NCBI GenBank assembly: GCA_017506865.1
Contig: JAFCMP010000446.1
Coordinates: 62,001-126,000 of the forward strand
Length of the DNA stretch: 64,000 bases
Reading direction: 5' to 3'
DNA from: Tribonema minus
Taxonomy: Eukaryota > Sar > Xanthophyceae > Tribonematales > Tribonemataceae
Shown here in pieces: positions 31,414 through 43,300 of the stretch (positions are counted from its first letter, which is position 1; each line of letters starts with the position of its first letter). The notes beneath the pieces are model-generated. The model did not search any database. It saw only the letters and a list, made by a program, of their open reading frames with translations, and was not told the DNA's origin. A program made the translations under genes and the position numbers.

Positions 31414-33119
31414 CGGGTTACGGCGGCGCTGCCGGCAGTTGGATCCCTGATGGCGTTGCGCTTTGCAGAGTGCAGCTGGGATTGCAGATACAGTGGCAAG
31501 CTTCCTCGCATAGCATCCTCAAAGTTGTGCGAGGTTGTGCGGCATACATGCATATCCAGGCAACGCTGCTACCCTCAAGACAGTCTAGTCTACGCGTAAT
31601 CACGTACTTCTATTGCTGACCGCTGACCATAGCGTCACAGTTGCATTTCGTGGGCGGGCTTAAAGTTCCACTGTTGTGATCAGCGGAGTATGATACGCCA
31701 GCCATCCATCTCAGCTCAGGAACAACATGAGGAGTCAATGCGTGCCTTGTTGTCCATTGCCGTCGGTGGCATTGGCACTTGCATCCTGTGACCAAGGTCC
31801 AGCCAGCACGCTGGTGGCTGTAATAGCAGGTATTATAATAAAATGATTCGCTGAAGGGTTACCATCTATCTGGTGTGTTGTCTTGCATGCATTATCATAT
31901 GCTTGCAACTACAGTAACAATGCTGCCAAGCGCTCGCAAAAACGCATCAAGCATCTGCTTTATGTGGCATCAAGCCAGTCGACAATTTGAACATGCTACT
32001 TCAATTGCATAACGCTTGTTCATGGACATGAAGTCAAATGCTTCGATATTGAACCAGTTGCTGAATTCATGTTGCTTTTCTTTTGAGGAACCAAGCTTGG
32101 TCAATAAGCACTATGCTAAATGCTAAAAAAAACACACATCCCAACCCGTTGGCCGCACTCCCATGTATCAAAATCTTACTTTTTGCCCTTATCCTGAAGT
32201 CTTCCTCTGACTACAGTCCTACCTACATGCTAAACACTGGCATCATTGGAACCATTTCCATGCAACACTACATACAAGACCACTTGATCAAGGCTTCTGG
32301 ACACTGTCATACAAGTCTCGCGGATCAATCCAATGCAAGTTGTAGGGCGATACTTCAATCGCACAGGCGCAAGTGCGCTTCACACTCACGACATACCTGC
32401 CCTGTGGTCACATTCTGCCGACCGCTGCGGTGTTACAAGCACCCCGAGTTTGGCATGCACATGCGTCTTCGAATGACAAGCCGCATACATGCACATAGTG
32501 GCATCTAGACATGTCTGCCTGGGCATACTACATTCAGACACGTGCAGCTGGCATTCATTCCGCAACACGCAGGGCGAATGTCATTTCATTCCACACACAT
32601 CACTCATATTGGCAGCGACAGGGTCATGCCAGCGTCCGACCAGTGCACCGAATTTCATGGCCAAAACGCTCAGTGCTGCGCATGACAATACCCCAAAGCT
32701 CAAAGTCAATCGCTGTCAAAGCTCATTACTGATGTGCAGCATGGATCAAACAACCTGTCAACTCCCCTGTACCTCTCCGCACCCATGCTGCCAGCAACAT
32801 TCCTGCTCATCCATGCCTGCCCAAGTTCAATCATGCTTGCTTCGCAAGAAGGCATGCTGCGCGCAGCAGGCACTGCCCCCTTTTCCCCGTCTCTGTGCCC
32901 TCCTGTCCTCGTGATCCAGCGTCCCTACTCACCCGCCCCTCCCCCTGTCTGCCTTGCGTATTCATCAACTTGAGGTGCCGCCCTACATCAGCTGCGTCTG
33001 CAAACTCGTTTGTATACTTACCCGAATGCGACGGCCCCTGCGAGGCATAAACATGCATGAGTGCAGTTGCGCCAGGTCCAGTAGCAGCCAGCGCGGAGCG
33101 ACACATAGGCAACTTCACG
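31414..33119. other. intergenic, no gene seen
   Basis: Between the convergent ends of CNX1 and the armadillo pseudogene. Open frames such as 32083-32508 have no family resemblance, no splice context and no codon bias. AT-rich TAATAAAATGA at about 31833 could be 3'-end sequence of CNX1. Confidence 0.4.
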
Positions 33120-33129
33120 CTTGCCACCG

Positions 33130-33480
33130 CCGATAGCTGTGGGCGCAAGCGGTGCTGCTGTTGCCGCCGCCGCTGCTGCCGCCACCGCCGCTGCTGCTGC
33201 TGCCGCTGCTGATGCTGCCGCTAGCACAGCTGCCTGCGACTGCCTCTGCCGCTGCAAGCTACCCCTTAACCGCCACTACCTCCGCTGCCCCGCCGCAACC
33301 GCTGTCGATGCAGTGGCCACCTGTGTTGTCGTTGCTGCTGCCGCCGCCGCTGCTGCTGCTGCTGCTGCACGCTGCCGCCGATGCGGTGCTGCAAACGCGC
33401 GCCGCCGCCACTGCCGCCGCCGCCGCCGCCACTGCCGCCGCCGCCGCCGCCACTGCCGCCGCCGCCGCCGCGTATGCGCC
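33130..33480. repeat. GCC/GCT trinucleotide-rich repeat block
   Basis: Dense GCC, GCT and GCA triplets, including three consecutive CACTGCCGCCGCCGCCGCCG units at about 33410-33470. Long Ala or Pro frames on both strands come from this composition only. Confidence 0.8.
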
Positions 33481-33496
33481 ATGCTAAGCAGCTTGT

Positions 33497-35746
33497 CTAC
33501 CCATACGGTGCACCGAAGTGGGCAGGAGCCTGAAAGAATGGCGCTGGCAGCGGCGCGTGGGGCCGTCCTCGCGTCGCAGCATCCAGTGCCTGCCACAGAA
33601 TGCTCATTTGCGACTGCTGAGCGTTGAAGAGGCTAGACGCTTGAAAGGCCTCCTGCTGCATGCGCCCGATAGTGTTCATGAGCTGCGCAATGACGTCGTC
33701 GCCGCCGTCTCCCGACAGGCTCGCCACCGCCTGCGCGGCGCTGGTCGCCGTGGCAAGCGCCGCGCGGTGTGCCGCAGCCGCGGCCTCCATCGCCCCGGCC
33801 TCGCGCAGCCTGGCCGCGTTGGCGTCAGCGGCGCGGCCCAGGCGGCGCATCGCGTCGCAGGCGTAGCGGTGCAGCTCGGCGTTGCCAGGGTAGGTATGCA
33901 TGCACGCCACCAGCGCCTCGCACGCCCCCGCGTCGCGCAGCGCGGCGCCGTTGGGCGTGCCCGCCGTGCACAGCGCAGCCACCGCGCGCCCCCCCAGCTC
34001 CTGCACCGCTGCGTCGTCCTCGAAGTGAATGTGCATCGCCGCCGCTGCCGCCGCGCACGCGCCCGCCGCGCCGAGCCACGCTGCGACGTTGCCGCCGCCG
34101 CGTTCGCACAGCACGCGCAGCGCCGTCAGGCAGCTCCGCAGCACGCGCGGATGGTCGCTGTGGGCGCGTATGGCGCAACGACAGCCTCACAGGCGCCCGC
34201 CGCGGCTGCGCGCGGGGCGCCGGCGGCAGTGCCGCCGCACAGCGCTGCGAGCGCGGCCGCGCACTCGTGCTGGATATCCGAGGCGTCCATGTGAGCGCGC
34301 ATGCTTGCCGTTACCGCCTCGCATCCACCTGCAGCCACGATGTGATAGCAAGCGTCGGCGCCGCCGGCAGCGCACAGGAGCGCGAGCACCCGCGGGGAGT
34401 AGTGCTGCGCGCACACGCAGTCGACATGCGCGCGCAAGCTGTCAAGCAGCGTCCCCCAGCCGGCGACGGCGCCGATGCGGAGGACGTTGTCGGCGCTGCC
34501 TTCGCAAAGGCAGCGCAGCGCGTCCGTGCAGAACATGTGCAGTTGTGTTGCGTCGGGGCTCGTGCGCATCGCCGCCAGCATCGCTTCACAAACGCCAAGG
34601 CTCCCAAAGGCGGCGGCGCGGGCGCTGTCCTCACGGGCAAGCGTGGCGATCACCAGCGCGCTGCGCTGCTGCAGCACGGCGTTGCCGGCGTGCATTTGCA
34701 TAGCCGTCAGCATGGCCGCAACGCCGCCTGTGTTGACAATCGTGCATCCATTGTCATCACTATGCCAGCAGAGGAACAGCAGCGCCGTCATAGCGAAGTG
34801 CTGCACTTGTGCGGCATTCGGAACGGCCCGCATTGCCGCGACCAGCGTCTCACAACCGCCGCCGCTGCCAATCCTCGCGCAGTTGGCGTCGCTGCCGTCG
34901 GTCAGCGCTGTCAGCGCCCACGCGCCTTCCAGCAGTACCTCGGCATCAGCAGCGTGGGCTTGCATGCCCGCAATGACGGCCTGGCACGCACCAGCGTCGC
35001 CGGCTACGGTCTGACAGGCGCTGTCGTATGCACACAGTTTCATGATTGCCTGCGCGCTGACGCGTTGCACTTCGGCGCTGTTCAGGTGCGCGCGCATCCC
35101 CTGTGCCAGCGCCTCCAGTGCTCCGACGGTGCGCAACTTGGCAAAGTTCTGGGGGCAGTTGCTGCACTCCGCGATGGCCTACGCGCAGTACCGCTGCACG
35201 TCCGCGCTTTCCACGTGAGCGCGCATGCCGTTCACCACACCCGCAAAGCCCCCGTCTTCGCCAAAGTTGATGCTGCTGCGTGCGTCAGCGAGCTGCGCAA
35301 AGAGCTGCGTCGCCGCCCGTGCACAGGACACCTGAACATCCGCCTCATGCAAGTGAGTGGGCACGCATGGCAGCCACCAGCGCTTGGCACGCCCCCCCAT
35401 TGACTGCCTTCTTGGCGTTGATGGGATTGAGGCAGCACAAGCTCTTGAGCACTACTGCACTTTGCTGCTGAATTCGGCTGTCGTTCTCGTGGGCCTGCAT
35501 GATCGTCACTACGGCTTCGCATGCTCCAGCACAGCCAAGCAGTATTCTGGTGCTGGCACTGTCGTCACATAGCGTATGCAGCTGCTGCAGCGTCTGCTGT
35601 ACAGCCGCTGCATCGTTGCGCCCATCTTTCAGGCGCCCCAGCAAAGCCAGTGGGGGCCCATCTTCTGTGCCTGTGCCTTCATCAGCACCATCTGTTTCAT
35701 CAGCACTACTGTCCTCTGCCGTCTTGCGTTTCACCATCCTGTGCAC
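33497..35746 (-). pseudogene. armadillo-repeat protein gene, interrupted
   Basis: An intronless minus-strand gene of about 740 codons built from some 14 ARM-like repeats (pattern AGACEAVVAAMRAH...VQ...A...AL..LC). It starts MHRMVKRKTAEDSS with an acidic N terminus. I read three breaks: a 4-bp tandem duplication (CACTCACT) at about 35365 shifts the frame, an in-frame TAG lies at 35179-35181 in a well-kept repeat, and one base is missing near 34165 where AAMRAH would be expected. Repeat similarity continues across all three. Either it is a young pseudogene, or the assembly has errors in a GC-rich region. ARM arrays usually mediate protein binding; the partner is unknown. It is divergent from SDH4. 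Confidence 0.65.
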
Positions 35747-35933
35747 TGCACAGTGTCCGGATCCGCGGACTCCTAAGAAAACGTGTGAACTTCAACAGCT
35801 GAAGAGTCAGCCCTATTTTAACGTAACCCTAGTAGTTCGACGGAAATTTGGCTTTAGCAAAGATCTGACCCGTTGAGAGCGCACTAGAAGCAAGGAAAGG
35901 CGGAAGAGACTGAGTTGGACGCACAAGGAAGCC
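35747..35933. promoter_or_regulatory. divergent ARM gene/SDH4 promoter region
   Basis: 187 bp between the two start codons, so shared or overlapping promoters are implied. No TATA box is evident. Confidence 0.4.
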
Positions 35934-36493
35934 ATGATGATGGTACGGAGCATGCAGCTGGCGCGCCAGGGCGGCGTGGCCATGAGGAGTACCTGCCGTC
36001 AGGTGCACGGATCCAGGAAAGCTCGCAAGGGAGCAGTGGATGTTGTAAACGGTGAGTGGAAGCTCTCTCGCTGGCTTGCAGCAGACGGTAGAGTATACGT
36101 CATAAGCTCAATACCTGACCTCATTTGCGCTTGCATCGTTTGCCTGCAGCGGACGTTGGCAAGCTGGGCACGTCCATGTTTCATTACCTCAACTATGGCC
36201 TGCTAGCTGCGCTGCCTGTGCTGCTGGTGGCCCCCACGCCCGTCAGGACACCCGTGGAGCTGCTGCTGGCGGTTGCCTTCCCGCTGCACGCGCACGTATC
36301 CATGAACTACGTCATCTCTGACTACGTGCCTCGGTTCGCGCAACAGCCCGCACGTATCGCCATGCTGGGCGTCACTGCTGTAGCGAGCTTGGGTCTCATC
36401 AAGCTCAGCCTGACCGGCCCTGGACTCGTGTCCACTGTTGGCGCGCTTTGGAAGAAGCCCGCTAAGGAAGAGGCCAAGGAAGAGGCGAAGTAG
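35934..36493 (+). CDS. SDH4: succinate dehydrogenase membrane anchor subunit (CybS/SDHD-like)
   Basis: Exons 35934..36051 and 36150..36493 give 153 residues, a normal size for this subunit. The first 39 residues are basic and free of acids until late (MMMVRSMQLARQGG, then CRQVHGSRKARKG), like a mitochondrial presequence. The mature part has three hydrophobic spans: about 55-67 (YGLLAALPVLLVA), 75-95 ending FPLHAHVSMNYVI, and about 107-127. His86/His88 followed by D97-Y98 matches the CybS heme and quinone motif (H...DYV). The subunit anchors complex II in the inner mitochondrial membrane and helps form the ubiquinone site. The tail is Lys/Glu-rich (KPAKEEAKEEAK). The call is by motif pattern and topology. 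Confidence 0.75.
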
Positions 36494-37254
36494 TTGGCCT
36501 ATGCGCTGAGCTAATCGCAGCACCACGGTCGCAGCAACGGGCGCTGACGCGCGGATGTGCAAGGCAAGGCAAGGCAAGGCAGAAAAGCTGTTGAGTATGC
36601 GGCGCGCTCAGCAGCAACTCATGAAAGCGGGTAGTGTACCAGTGTTATGCAGCCCACACACCGGGCACTGTATAGGCCTCCTGGGCACGTGAAGCGCGGC
36701 GTTTTTTGATCCACTGGAGTATATATACAATATAGTCTGCAACAGCTGTCCAAGAACTCGTTGTGTCTGCACCTGCGGTGTCATAACATGAAAGCATCAG
36801 CAATTGTGATGCATAACTTGTGATTCACACGAGTTGCGCCATGCATGCAGTGAGATTTTTTGTTGCAGCCAAGAGCAAGGTGCACAAGTGCCTGCGTTTT
36901 ACTTGATTGCATGCCACCTACGCACACCTGCCTTGTCAAATCAAGAGGTCAGCGGGCTGCCAGTCGCAACAATGTGGCGTTGTTACAGTTGTGCCAAGGC
37001 GTTTCTGACCAGTGCTCCAACGTAGCAAGGCTCACAGCTGATTTAGTTGATTGCCCACTGTTGCATCGCTGTTTAAACGATTAGTTACTGATCACTGCAT
37101 GCTGCATGAGCCTCGTTGATGGTGACCTCTTGTTAGCCCAGCTTGCATGGCAAAATGGCGTGACAATGTGAGCGCATGTCGTGCTTCCGTGATTCACAAC
37201 AAAGAGTACCATTATGATATGGCAGGCAGTAGCAGATTATGGTGCTTGCAAGTT
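36494..37254. other. intergenic, no gene seen
   Basis: Contains a short GCAAG pentamer run at about 36563-36580 and no exon that I can support. Confidence 0.4.
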
Positions 37255-37510
37255 GCCATGAAAGCATCCATGTCGCGCGCGACGCGTTGGGCGTCGTGCC
37301 TGGCACCGCCGAGATGTGCGCAATCAGCGCGCTGGAGTGCATGCCGAGTTCGCCAATGTACACCACCTAGCCGCCCTTTTTGAGCAGCAGCAGTGATTCG
37401 AGCGTCTCAAAGAGGTACGTGGACAGCTGTTGCATTATGCAGATGACGCGCGCGCCCCAGAGGCGCACCCCTTCTGGACCGCGCGCAGCACCACCTATAG
37501 GGCAGATTGG
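37255..37510 (-). pseudogene. decayed ABCG (PDR-type) transporter fragment
   Basis: The minus strand reads VVLRAVQKGCASGA, then RVICIMQQLSTYLFETLESL and LLLLKKGG, then VVYIGELGMHSSALIAHI and ATWM. This follows the end of a plant PDR nucleotide-binding domain (IVMRAVRNT..TGRTVVCTIHQPS..IFE.FDELLLLKRGG..IYAGPLG..S..LI.YFE..PG...NPATWM). The usual Q after KRGG is a TAG, and a frame change lies near 37455. The Walker motifs and membrane domains are absent. It is a fragment of a plasma-membrane exporter gene and no longer coding. Confidence 0.7.
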
Positions 37511-37740
37511 GCGAGGCGATGCAACAGCCAAGGACTCAGTCAGCGCGCCGCTGCCGGGTCGGTGTGTGTAGATGAGGGTTGGGTTCAGGGAGGTTGGGGT
37601 CTTGGCATGTGACGGCGCGCCGATGCAATCTTGCGCATCGCGCGCAGCGAGTATGAGCGTCGTCCCTGCACCGTCAGAATCTGCAAGACACTTGCAAGCC
37701 CCTGAATTGCTTTCTTGGTACTTAGCTCATTCACTGAACT

Positions 37741-37850
37741 GGTGTATCACGGCGCAGATGACGGCGCGCCCCTGCGGCAACGAGCAGCACGAAGCTATGG
37801 TGATGACAGTAGATATGCGTCTCGTCGCTCCGACATCTAGGACGCGCATG
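37741..37850 (-). pseudogene. second copy of the ABCG fragment
   Basis: The minus strand reads GRAVICAVIHQ, the same H-loop region as in the neighbouring fragment (RVICIMQQ), followed by unrelated sequence. Related GGCGCGCC-containing DNA at about 37610-37670 suggests that the region was duplicated in pieces. Confidence 0.45.
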
Positions 37851-38678
37851 TATGCGGTTCAAGTTGAAGCGCATATATGGAATTCAAGGTGAAGCAATAC
37901 AGCACTCAACGTACGATATTTCATCAGCATTGACATCAAAGCCTCAACTCTCTCAAGAGGTTCTATCAAGGAATTGCACTATAGTCATCTGAACATGGTG
38001 ATAGACTTGAAGGCCGCATTACTCACCGGGTGCTGCAGTGCGCACCGTCGTGCGTATCACAATCATGACAGACCGGCGGCCACTTAAGCCCGTGACCCTG
38101 GGTACAAGGACCATGGGACCACGAGCATAGCAACACTGTCCGTTCCGAAAAGTGTGGAACATTGCTATTTGACTGGAACAAAGCCAGTTGTGTTTTGACG
38201 CGCGTACAAAAGTTTGACGGCCACTCTCCCTCAACGCAAGCCAGCACATGTACCATTGTGGATATGTTGTGTGCCGCCTCATGACTGCAATGCAATGCGA
38301 GTTGGCAAGCAGTACCAGACCTAGCCACATGTCGTCTGCAAAGCATCCATGTGCATGTACAATGCTGCAACAGCGCTGCCGCGGAGCTTCGGCCAGCACG
38401 GCAGCATCAGCAGTACCGGCGGCAAAAGCATAAGCAGCAGCAGCAGCAGGCAGCACGACACAGACATTCCGGATTAAATCAGCTGCAAGCGCCAATACCC
38501 ATTCACTGAGTGCAAGCGAGCAAGCATGCACACCCTACTAGTTGACGCAAGCGCACAGAGTCAAAGCGCCGCTACATCAAACCTACGGCAGCACCCGCGC
38601 TTTTAGTGAACTCACCAGCATCCTAGCCATCTGACTCTGAGGTGTAGAAGCCCTGGTCGCTGATGTCGTCATCGTCGC
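37851..38678. other. intergenic, no gene supported
   Basis: A minus-strand frame of 170 codons at 38019-38531 has weak hydrophobic stretches but no family resemblance or splice context, so I leave it uncalled. Confidence 0.35.
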
Positions 38679-40163
38679 CTATGCCGATGCCATAGCCATA
38701 GGTGTTGTACATGCCGGCACCAGCCCCCGCATGAGCCTTCGGCACCCGTTGGCGCGCGCCCACTGCGCCACGCCCCAGTATCCCTGCCTCTTGGCGCAGC
38801 GTATGGTGTCACTGTCCCAGGGACACCCGTTGGCGCGCGCCCACTGCAGCATGCCGAGACGGCCGCTGCTCGCGGCGTACCTGCAGGTCTTCTCGTCCCA
38901 GGGGCACCCATTGGCGCGCGCCCACTGCAGCACTCCGAGGTGCCCGCGGCTGGCGGCACTGCTGCACACCGTAGCGTTCCAAGGGCAGCCGTTGGCACGG
39001 GCCCACTGCAGCACGTCCTTGCGCGCAGCGCACGCGCACGTCTCCGCGTCCCAGGGGCAGCCGTTGGCGCGCGCCCACTGGAGCACCTCGAGATGCCCCC
39101 CGGATGCGCTGGCGTAGCACGTGTTTTCCCTGAACGCGCACCCGTTCGCCTTCGCCCATCGCAGCACCTCCAGGTGCCCCCCCAGCGCAGCATAGCTGCA
39201 TGTGCCCTCATTCCATGGGCATCCGCTGGCGCGCGCCCACTGCAGAACCGCGAGGTGGCCGTGGTGCGCGGCGTGCAGGCAGGTGTCGGTGCCCCAGTGG
39301 CAGCCGTTGGTGCGCACCCATTGCAGTATGTCGAGACGGCCGCTGCCTGCAGCATCTCTGCACGTGCGCGAGTCCCAGGGGCAGCCGTTGGCTCGCAGCC
39401 ACTGCAGCACGTTGAGATGCCCGCTCCTGACAACGTCTCTGCACGTCCTTGCGTCCCACGGGCACCCATTGGCGCGGGCCCACTGCAGCACGCCCAGGCG
39501 TGCGTTCTTCGCGGCGTTTCTGCACGTCGCCTCCGTCCACGGGCAGCCGTGTGCACGAGCCCACTGCAGCACCGCGAGGTGCCCGCCCTCCGCCGCGTAT
39601 GAGCATACGCCTGCGTTCCACGGGCAGCCGTTTGCGTGCGCCCACTGCAGCACTGCGAGGTGCCCGCCTGCCGCCGCAGCGACGGGCGTGAGGACGTCCC
39701 AGTCGCAGCCGACCTGGCGCAGCCACTGAAGCACCTCAAGCTGATTGAATGCTGCAGCGCACCTGCACATCGACATGGCTTCATCGCCAGTGCTGAAACG
39801 CCAAGGCTGACAATGGTGCAGCCACATTACCAGCTGCAGGTGTCCCCTCGCGATGGCGATGAACGCGTGCCGAGGCAGCAGCTGTGTCGCGTGTGTGCTG
39901 CGGAGCAGCAGCAATGCTTTCATATCCCCCCTGCGGATGCATGAATTCTGAGCCATGGCGGCGTCCAGACCGGTCTGAACCGCCCACCTAATCAGGGAGC
40001 TGGTGCTGCCGACAGCATCCGCCGCCACGGTTTGGATCCTCCTTGGGGCTGGAACGAGCTCCAGCACATCGTGGAAGGCGTGGCAGGTGCTCCTGATCAT
40101 CAGCGATGGAGGCAAGAAGGCCAGGACACGGGGAGCGGCACTCAGGATTGGGTGGTCTGCCAT
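38679..40163 (-). CDS. ankyrin-type repeat protein (WARANGCPW family)
   Basis: An uninterrupted 494-codon gene. The N terminus (RVLAFLPPSLMIRSTCHAFH) resembles an F-box. From about residue 100 there are about 14 tandem units with the core GHLEVLQWARANGCPW followed by a short loop with Cys (TCRYAASSG). These are divergent ankyrin-like repeats, common in algae, oomycetes and giant viruses. Repeats are similar but clearly diverged, so this is an old array. The C terminus is Met/Ala-rich (TPMAMASA). The likely role is protein binding, perhaps as a ubiquitin-ligase adaptor if the F-box is real; that is inference. Its start codon is 184 bp from the POLE2 start in divergent orientation. Confidence 0.8.
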   Translation of the reverse strand: MADHPILSAAPRVLAFLPPSLMIRSTCHAFHDVLELVPAPRRIQTVAADAVGSTSSLIRWAVQTGLDAAMAQNSCIRRGDMKALLLLRSTHATQLLPRHAFIAIARGHLQLVMWLHHCQPWRFSTGDEAMSMCRCAAAFNQLEVLQWLRQVGCDWDVLTPVAAAAGGHLAVLQWAHANGCPWNAGVCSYAAEGGHLAVLQWARAHGCPWTEATCRNAAKNARLGVLQWARANGCPWDARTCRDVVRSGHLNVLQWLRANGCPWDSRTCRDAAGSGRLDILQWVRTNGCHWGTDTCLHAAHHGHLAVLQWARASGCPWNEGTCSYAALGGHLEVLRWAKANGCAFRENTCYASASGGHLEVLQWARANGCPWDAETCACAARKDVLQWARANGCPWNATVCSSAASRGHLGVLQWARANGCPWDEKTCRYAASSGRLGMLQWARANGCPWDSDTIRCAKRQGYWGVAQWARANGCRRLMRGLVPACTTPMAMASA

Positions 40164-40347
40164 GATGAGAGGATCGTACTGGATTGCTAAGCTTTTAGCT
40201 CTGCTCGGAAAACTTCAAGTTTGAACTTCAACGTCTTTGCCGCCAAAAACTTTGAACTGACCCCACAGTAGCTGTTGTAATGTTTTTTCGTCTCGGCAGC
40301 CACGACCTCAGCCAGCTTACACCAACTGGACAGGACGAGCTGCAGCC
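40164..40347. promoter_or_regulatory. divergent ankyrin gene/POLE2 promoter region
   Basis: 184 bp between start codons. It contains a CTTCAAGTTTGAACTTCAA inverted repeat at about 40212-40230. A shared promoter is implied by distance only. Confidence 0.45.
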
Positions 40348-43300
40348 ATGGCCTCCATGGGTTTGATGCGGCAGATAGCCCAGGCCTTCAGGCTGCAGGG
40401 CCTGCAGCTGACGGGCGAGGCCATGAAAGCAATCATCAGCGTCATTGAAAGCGAGGAGGACTCTGCTGCAGCGCTGGGAGCAGTGATCAGCGCCATCAAA
40501 GACAAAATAGAGCGCAAGGAGCTGCGCAGCACTGTGATCGACGAGGCAGCTGTAGCAGCGGTGGCGATTGACCTCAGCAACACCGAGGACGATCTTGCGC
40601 GTGCCAGCCTCAAAGTCCTGAACGCCTTTGAGGGAGCGAGGCTGTGGTACGACCCGCTGCGCAAGTCACTGCAGTGGGAAACGCAGGAGCAAAGGACCAG
40701 CGTGCTGCATGCGGGGCCTGAGGCAAAGGGGGAGATGCTTCGGGACAGGCTGCTGCTGATGCAGCAGAGAACACAGCGGCACGAGCTGTTTCGGGCGCCG
40801 GTCATTGCTTCCAGCAGAAAAGACACCATCAAGGTATGCTAGCCAGCAGAACATCGTCAGCAACTGTGTGTTGTTGCTTCTAAAGCTGGACAGCTCACTG
40901 TTTGCATTTGTATCGTGTTGTTGGCGCTACAAGTGGGCAGCTCAGTGCTTGCCAATGTATGTACAAGAACATACCTGCTGCAGTCACTCATCCAGCAGTG
41001 GGAGGGATTAGCACAGGGACTCTGACAGCATTGACTGCAATGTTCGTCATTGCAGCCTAGCGCGAAGCTGCAGTGGTCGCCGGCATAGATGAATGTGCCC
41101 TGGCCTTATGATTGATGCATGTGCAGCTGCAGCAGGACATAAACGGAAGCCAACTCAGTTTCACATCAACGTGTACCTCATGTCCGAAGTACGGAGGAAT
41201 TTCATTGGACCACCAGACCCCGTGCTCATCAGTACCGCCCAGATCATGCTACCATGAGTACAGCAGCGCCGTATCAGAATAAACTTTTAATTCTGCTTGC
41301 AAACGCAGCTGTGGCCTTGAAGGCGTTGCGTCTAAGATCTCAATTTGCTCAACAGGCATGCAGCTCATACACTTATGCATGCATACATACTGTACTGGCT
41401 CTGTGCACTCTGTACACTGCTGCGCCAGAACGCCCAGCTCTTTCTGTCAGGCGAAGAACTGCAGTCGTCATGTGCTTCTGCTGCATACTGTATGATGCTG
41501 GGTACCATGCTCACAGGCTTCCATAACAGTAGCAAATAAAATATGATGCAACCGTGCCGCTGACCATCATCATCACCTTCAGCTGCGCCTGAGCACAGCT
41601 TTCAATATCCACGCGCGCGCGGCTGCAGCTGACGTCGCTGGACAGCCTCCTGGGCAGCCACGGCGGCAAGTGCATCATGGGCATGCTAACGCAGCCTTCC
41701 GAGGGTGCGTACCACATAGAGGACCTGACGTGCCAGGTGCCAATAGACGTCAGCGGGGCGGGCTACACTGCGGGCATGTTTACGGAGAACTGCGTGGTGG
41801 TGGCGGAGGGGGAGATGGTGGATGGGGCCTTCCGCATTGACATGGTGAGCTGAGGCCTGTGGTCATTGATGCCAGCATGCTAACCATCCCTTGTCACCTA
41901 GAGCTCTACGATCTTTTGATTCGTTTCCAGTCAAGATGATTCTACTTGAAATGGCGTTCCGCATTGACATGGTGAGTTGTGGCCTGTTGCCAGACATGCC
42001 ATTATGCTAATCATCCCTTGTCACCTAGAGCTCTACGATCTTTTGATTCGTTTCCAGTCAAGATAACCCTGCCCTAATGGCGTTCCGCATTGACATGGTG
42101 AGCTGTGGCCTATGGCCAGACATGCCATTGCTCAATGCCACCTTGACCTAATGAAGGGGCAAAGTCAGTAGGGTTTGCTCGGTCCTGCTTTTCTGCTTTG
42201 TACTACATGATAGCTGTTCTCGCCACAGAAATCCACTCATTGTCGCCCGCCGATTGGGTATACTTGTCTTGACAAGTCTTGACAAGACATCATGAATGCA
42301 TGCGCGGCTGCTGGTGAATGGTGGATGGCGACTTTCGCAGTGGCATGCTGTGGCCTATTGGCGAATATTGCATTGTTGTAAACATTATTGAGATGCGTAT
42401 CGCTGTGCAGCGCAAAGAAGGCTATTGCGCCTGTTGCCGTTTGGCACATTGTCTTGATACATGCAAATTGCAAAGTGCAACAGGCTGTATCTTGCTCTGC
42501 ATATTACCCTTGGAAAAGCACGAACATCCTCATGAATGTCTGGCGTACAGGCTACAAAGCGCCAATGTCCTGCAAGTGTATTTCGTGTATGAATAGCAGA
42601 GTTTGCAGAGTGTGTACAGTCTCAGCAATGTAGTCTACATGTACAAAGAGGCATGTGTGCCTTGCCGTGGTGAGCTTGGACCAAATGCTGCAAGTGCATG
42701 CATACATATGCTCTGTGTGTATGGCCCTTTAAATCACCTCATGGTCAGCAAGAACATCAACCGCAGTCTATCAGTTAAAGTGGTCATCAAGTAGCCCACC
42801 ACCTTCTTCAGATATCGAATTGTCTTACGCCTGCAGATGGGGTTTCCGCCACCAGAGCAGTAGGCTTGTCAGTTGTACTGATCTCCAAGTATGCAACCAT
42901 TTGTTGGTGTTCAAATGGTCATTTTCTCGCTTTTGTTTGTGCTTGCCCACAGATGGGGTTCCCGCCACCAGAGCTGCGCAAAGCCACCGCACTAGCTATC
43001 GGACAGCCCGATTTGTTTGGTACAGGCATGACGCATCAGCAGGTGGAGCTTCTGGACAATCTGGAGGGAGACGCAGAGGAGAGCATGTTTATTCTGCTGT
43101 CAGATGTGCACCTGGACAAAGTGAGTGCATTGGACCTTCCAGGCATGCAACCGTGATTGAGAAGAGCGTATGCACAGTGTGCCAGAGCACAGAATGCATG
43201 CTGGTGCAAAGGGTGCCCTGCTGCTGATGGCATTGGATGATGCAGCCTGAAGTAATGCCACCATGTGCGGGGGTTTGAGTTTGGGTTAGGTTAGAATTAG

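Noticed and set aside
33152-33627. Long Pro/Leu and Cys/Arg frames
   Set aside because: Product of the GCC/GCT triplet repeat; all frames are open there.
33769-35403. 544-codon plus-strand frame
   Set aside because: Antisense shadow of the ARM-repeat gene; Arg/Pro-rich without motifs.
38019-38531. 170-codon minus-strand frame
   Set aside because: No family, no splice context and no codon pattern distinct from surrounding non-coding DNA.
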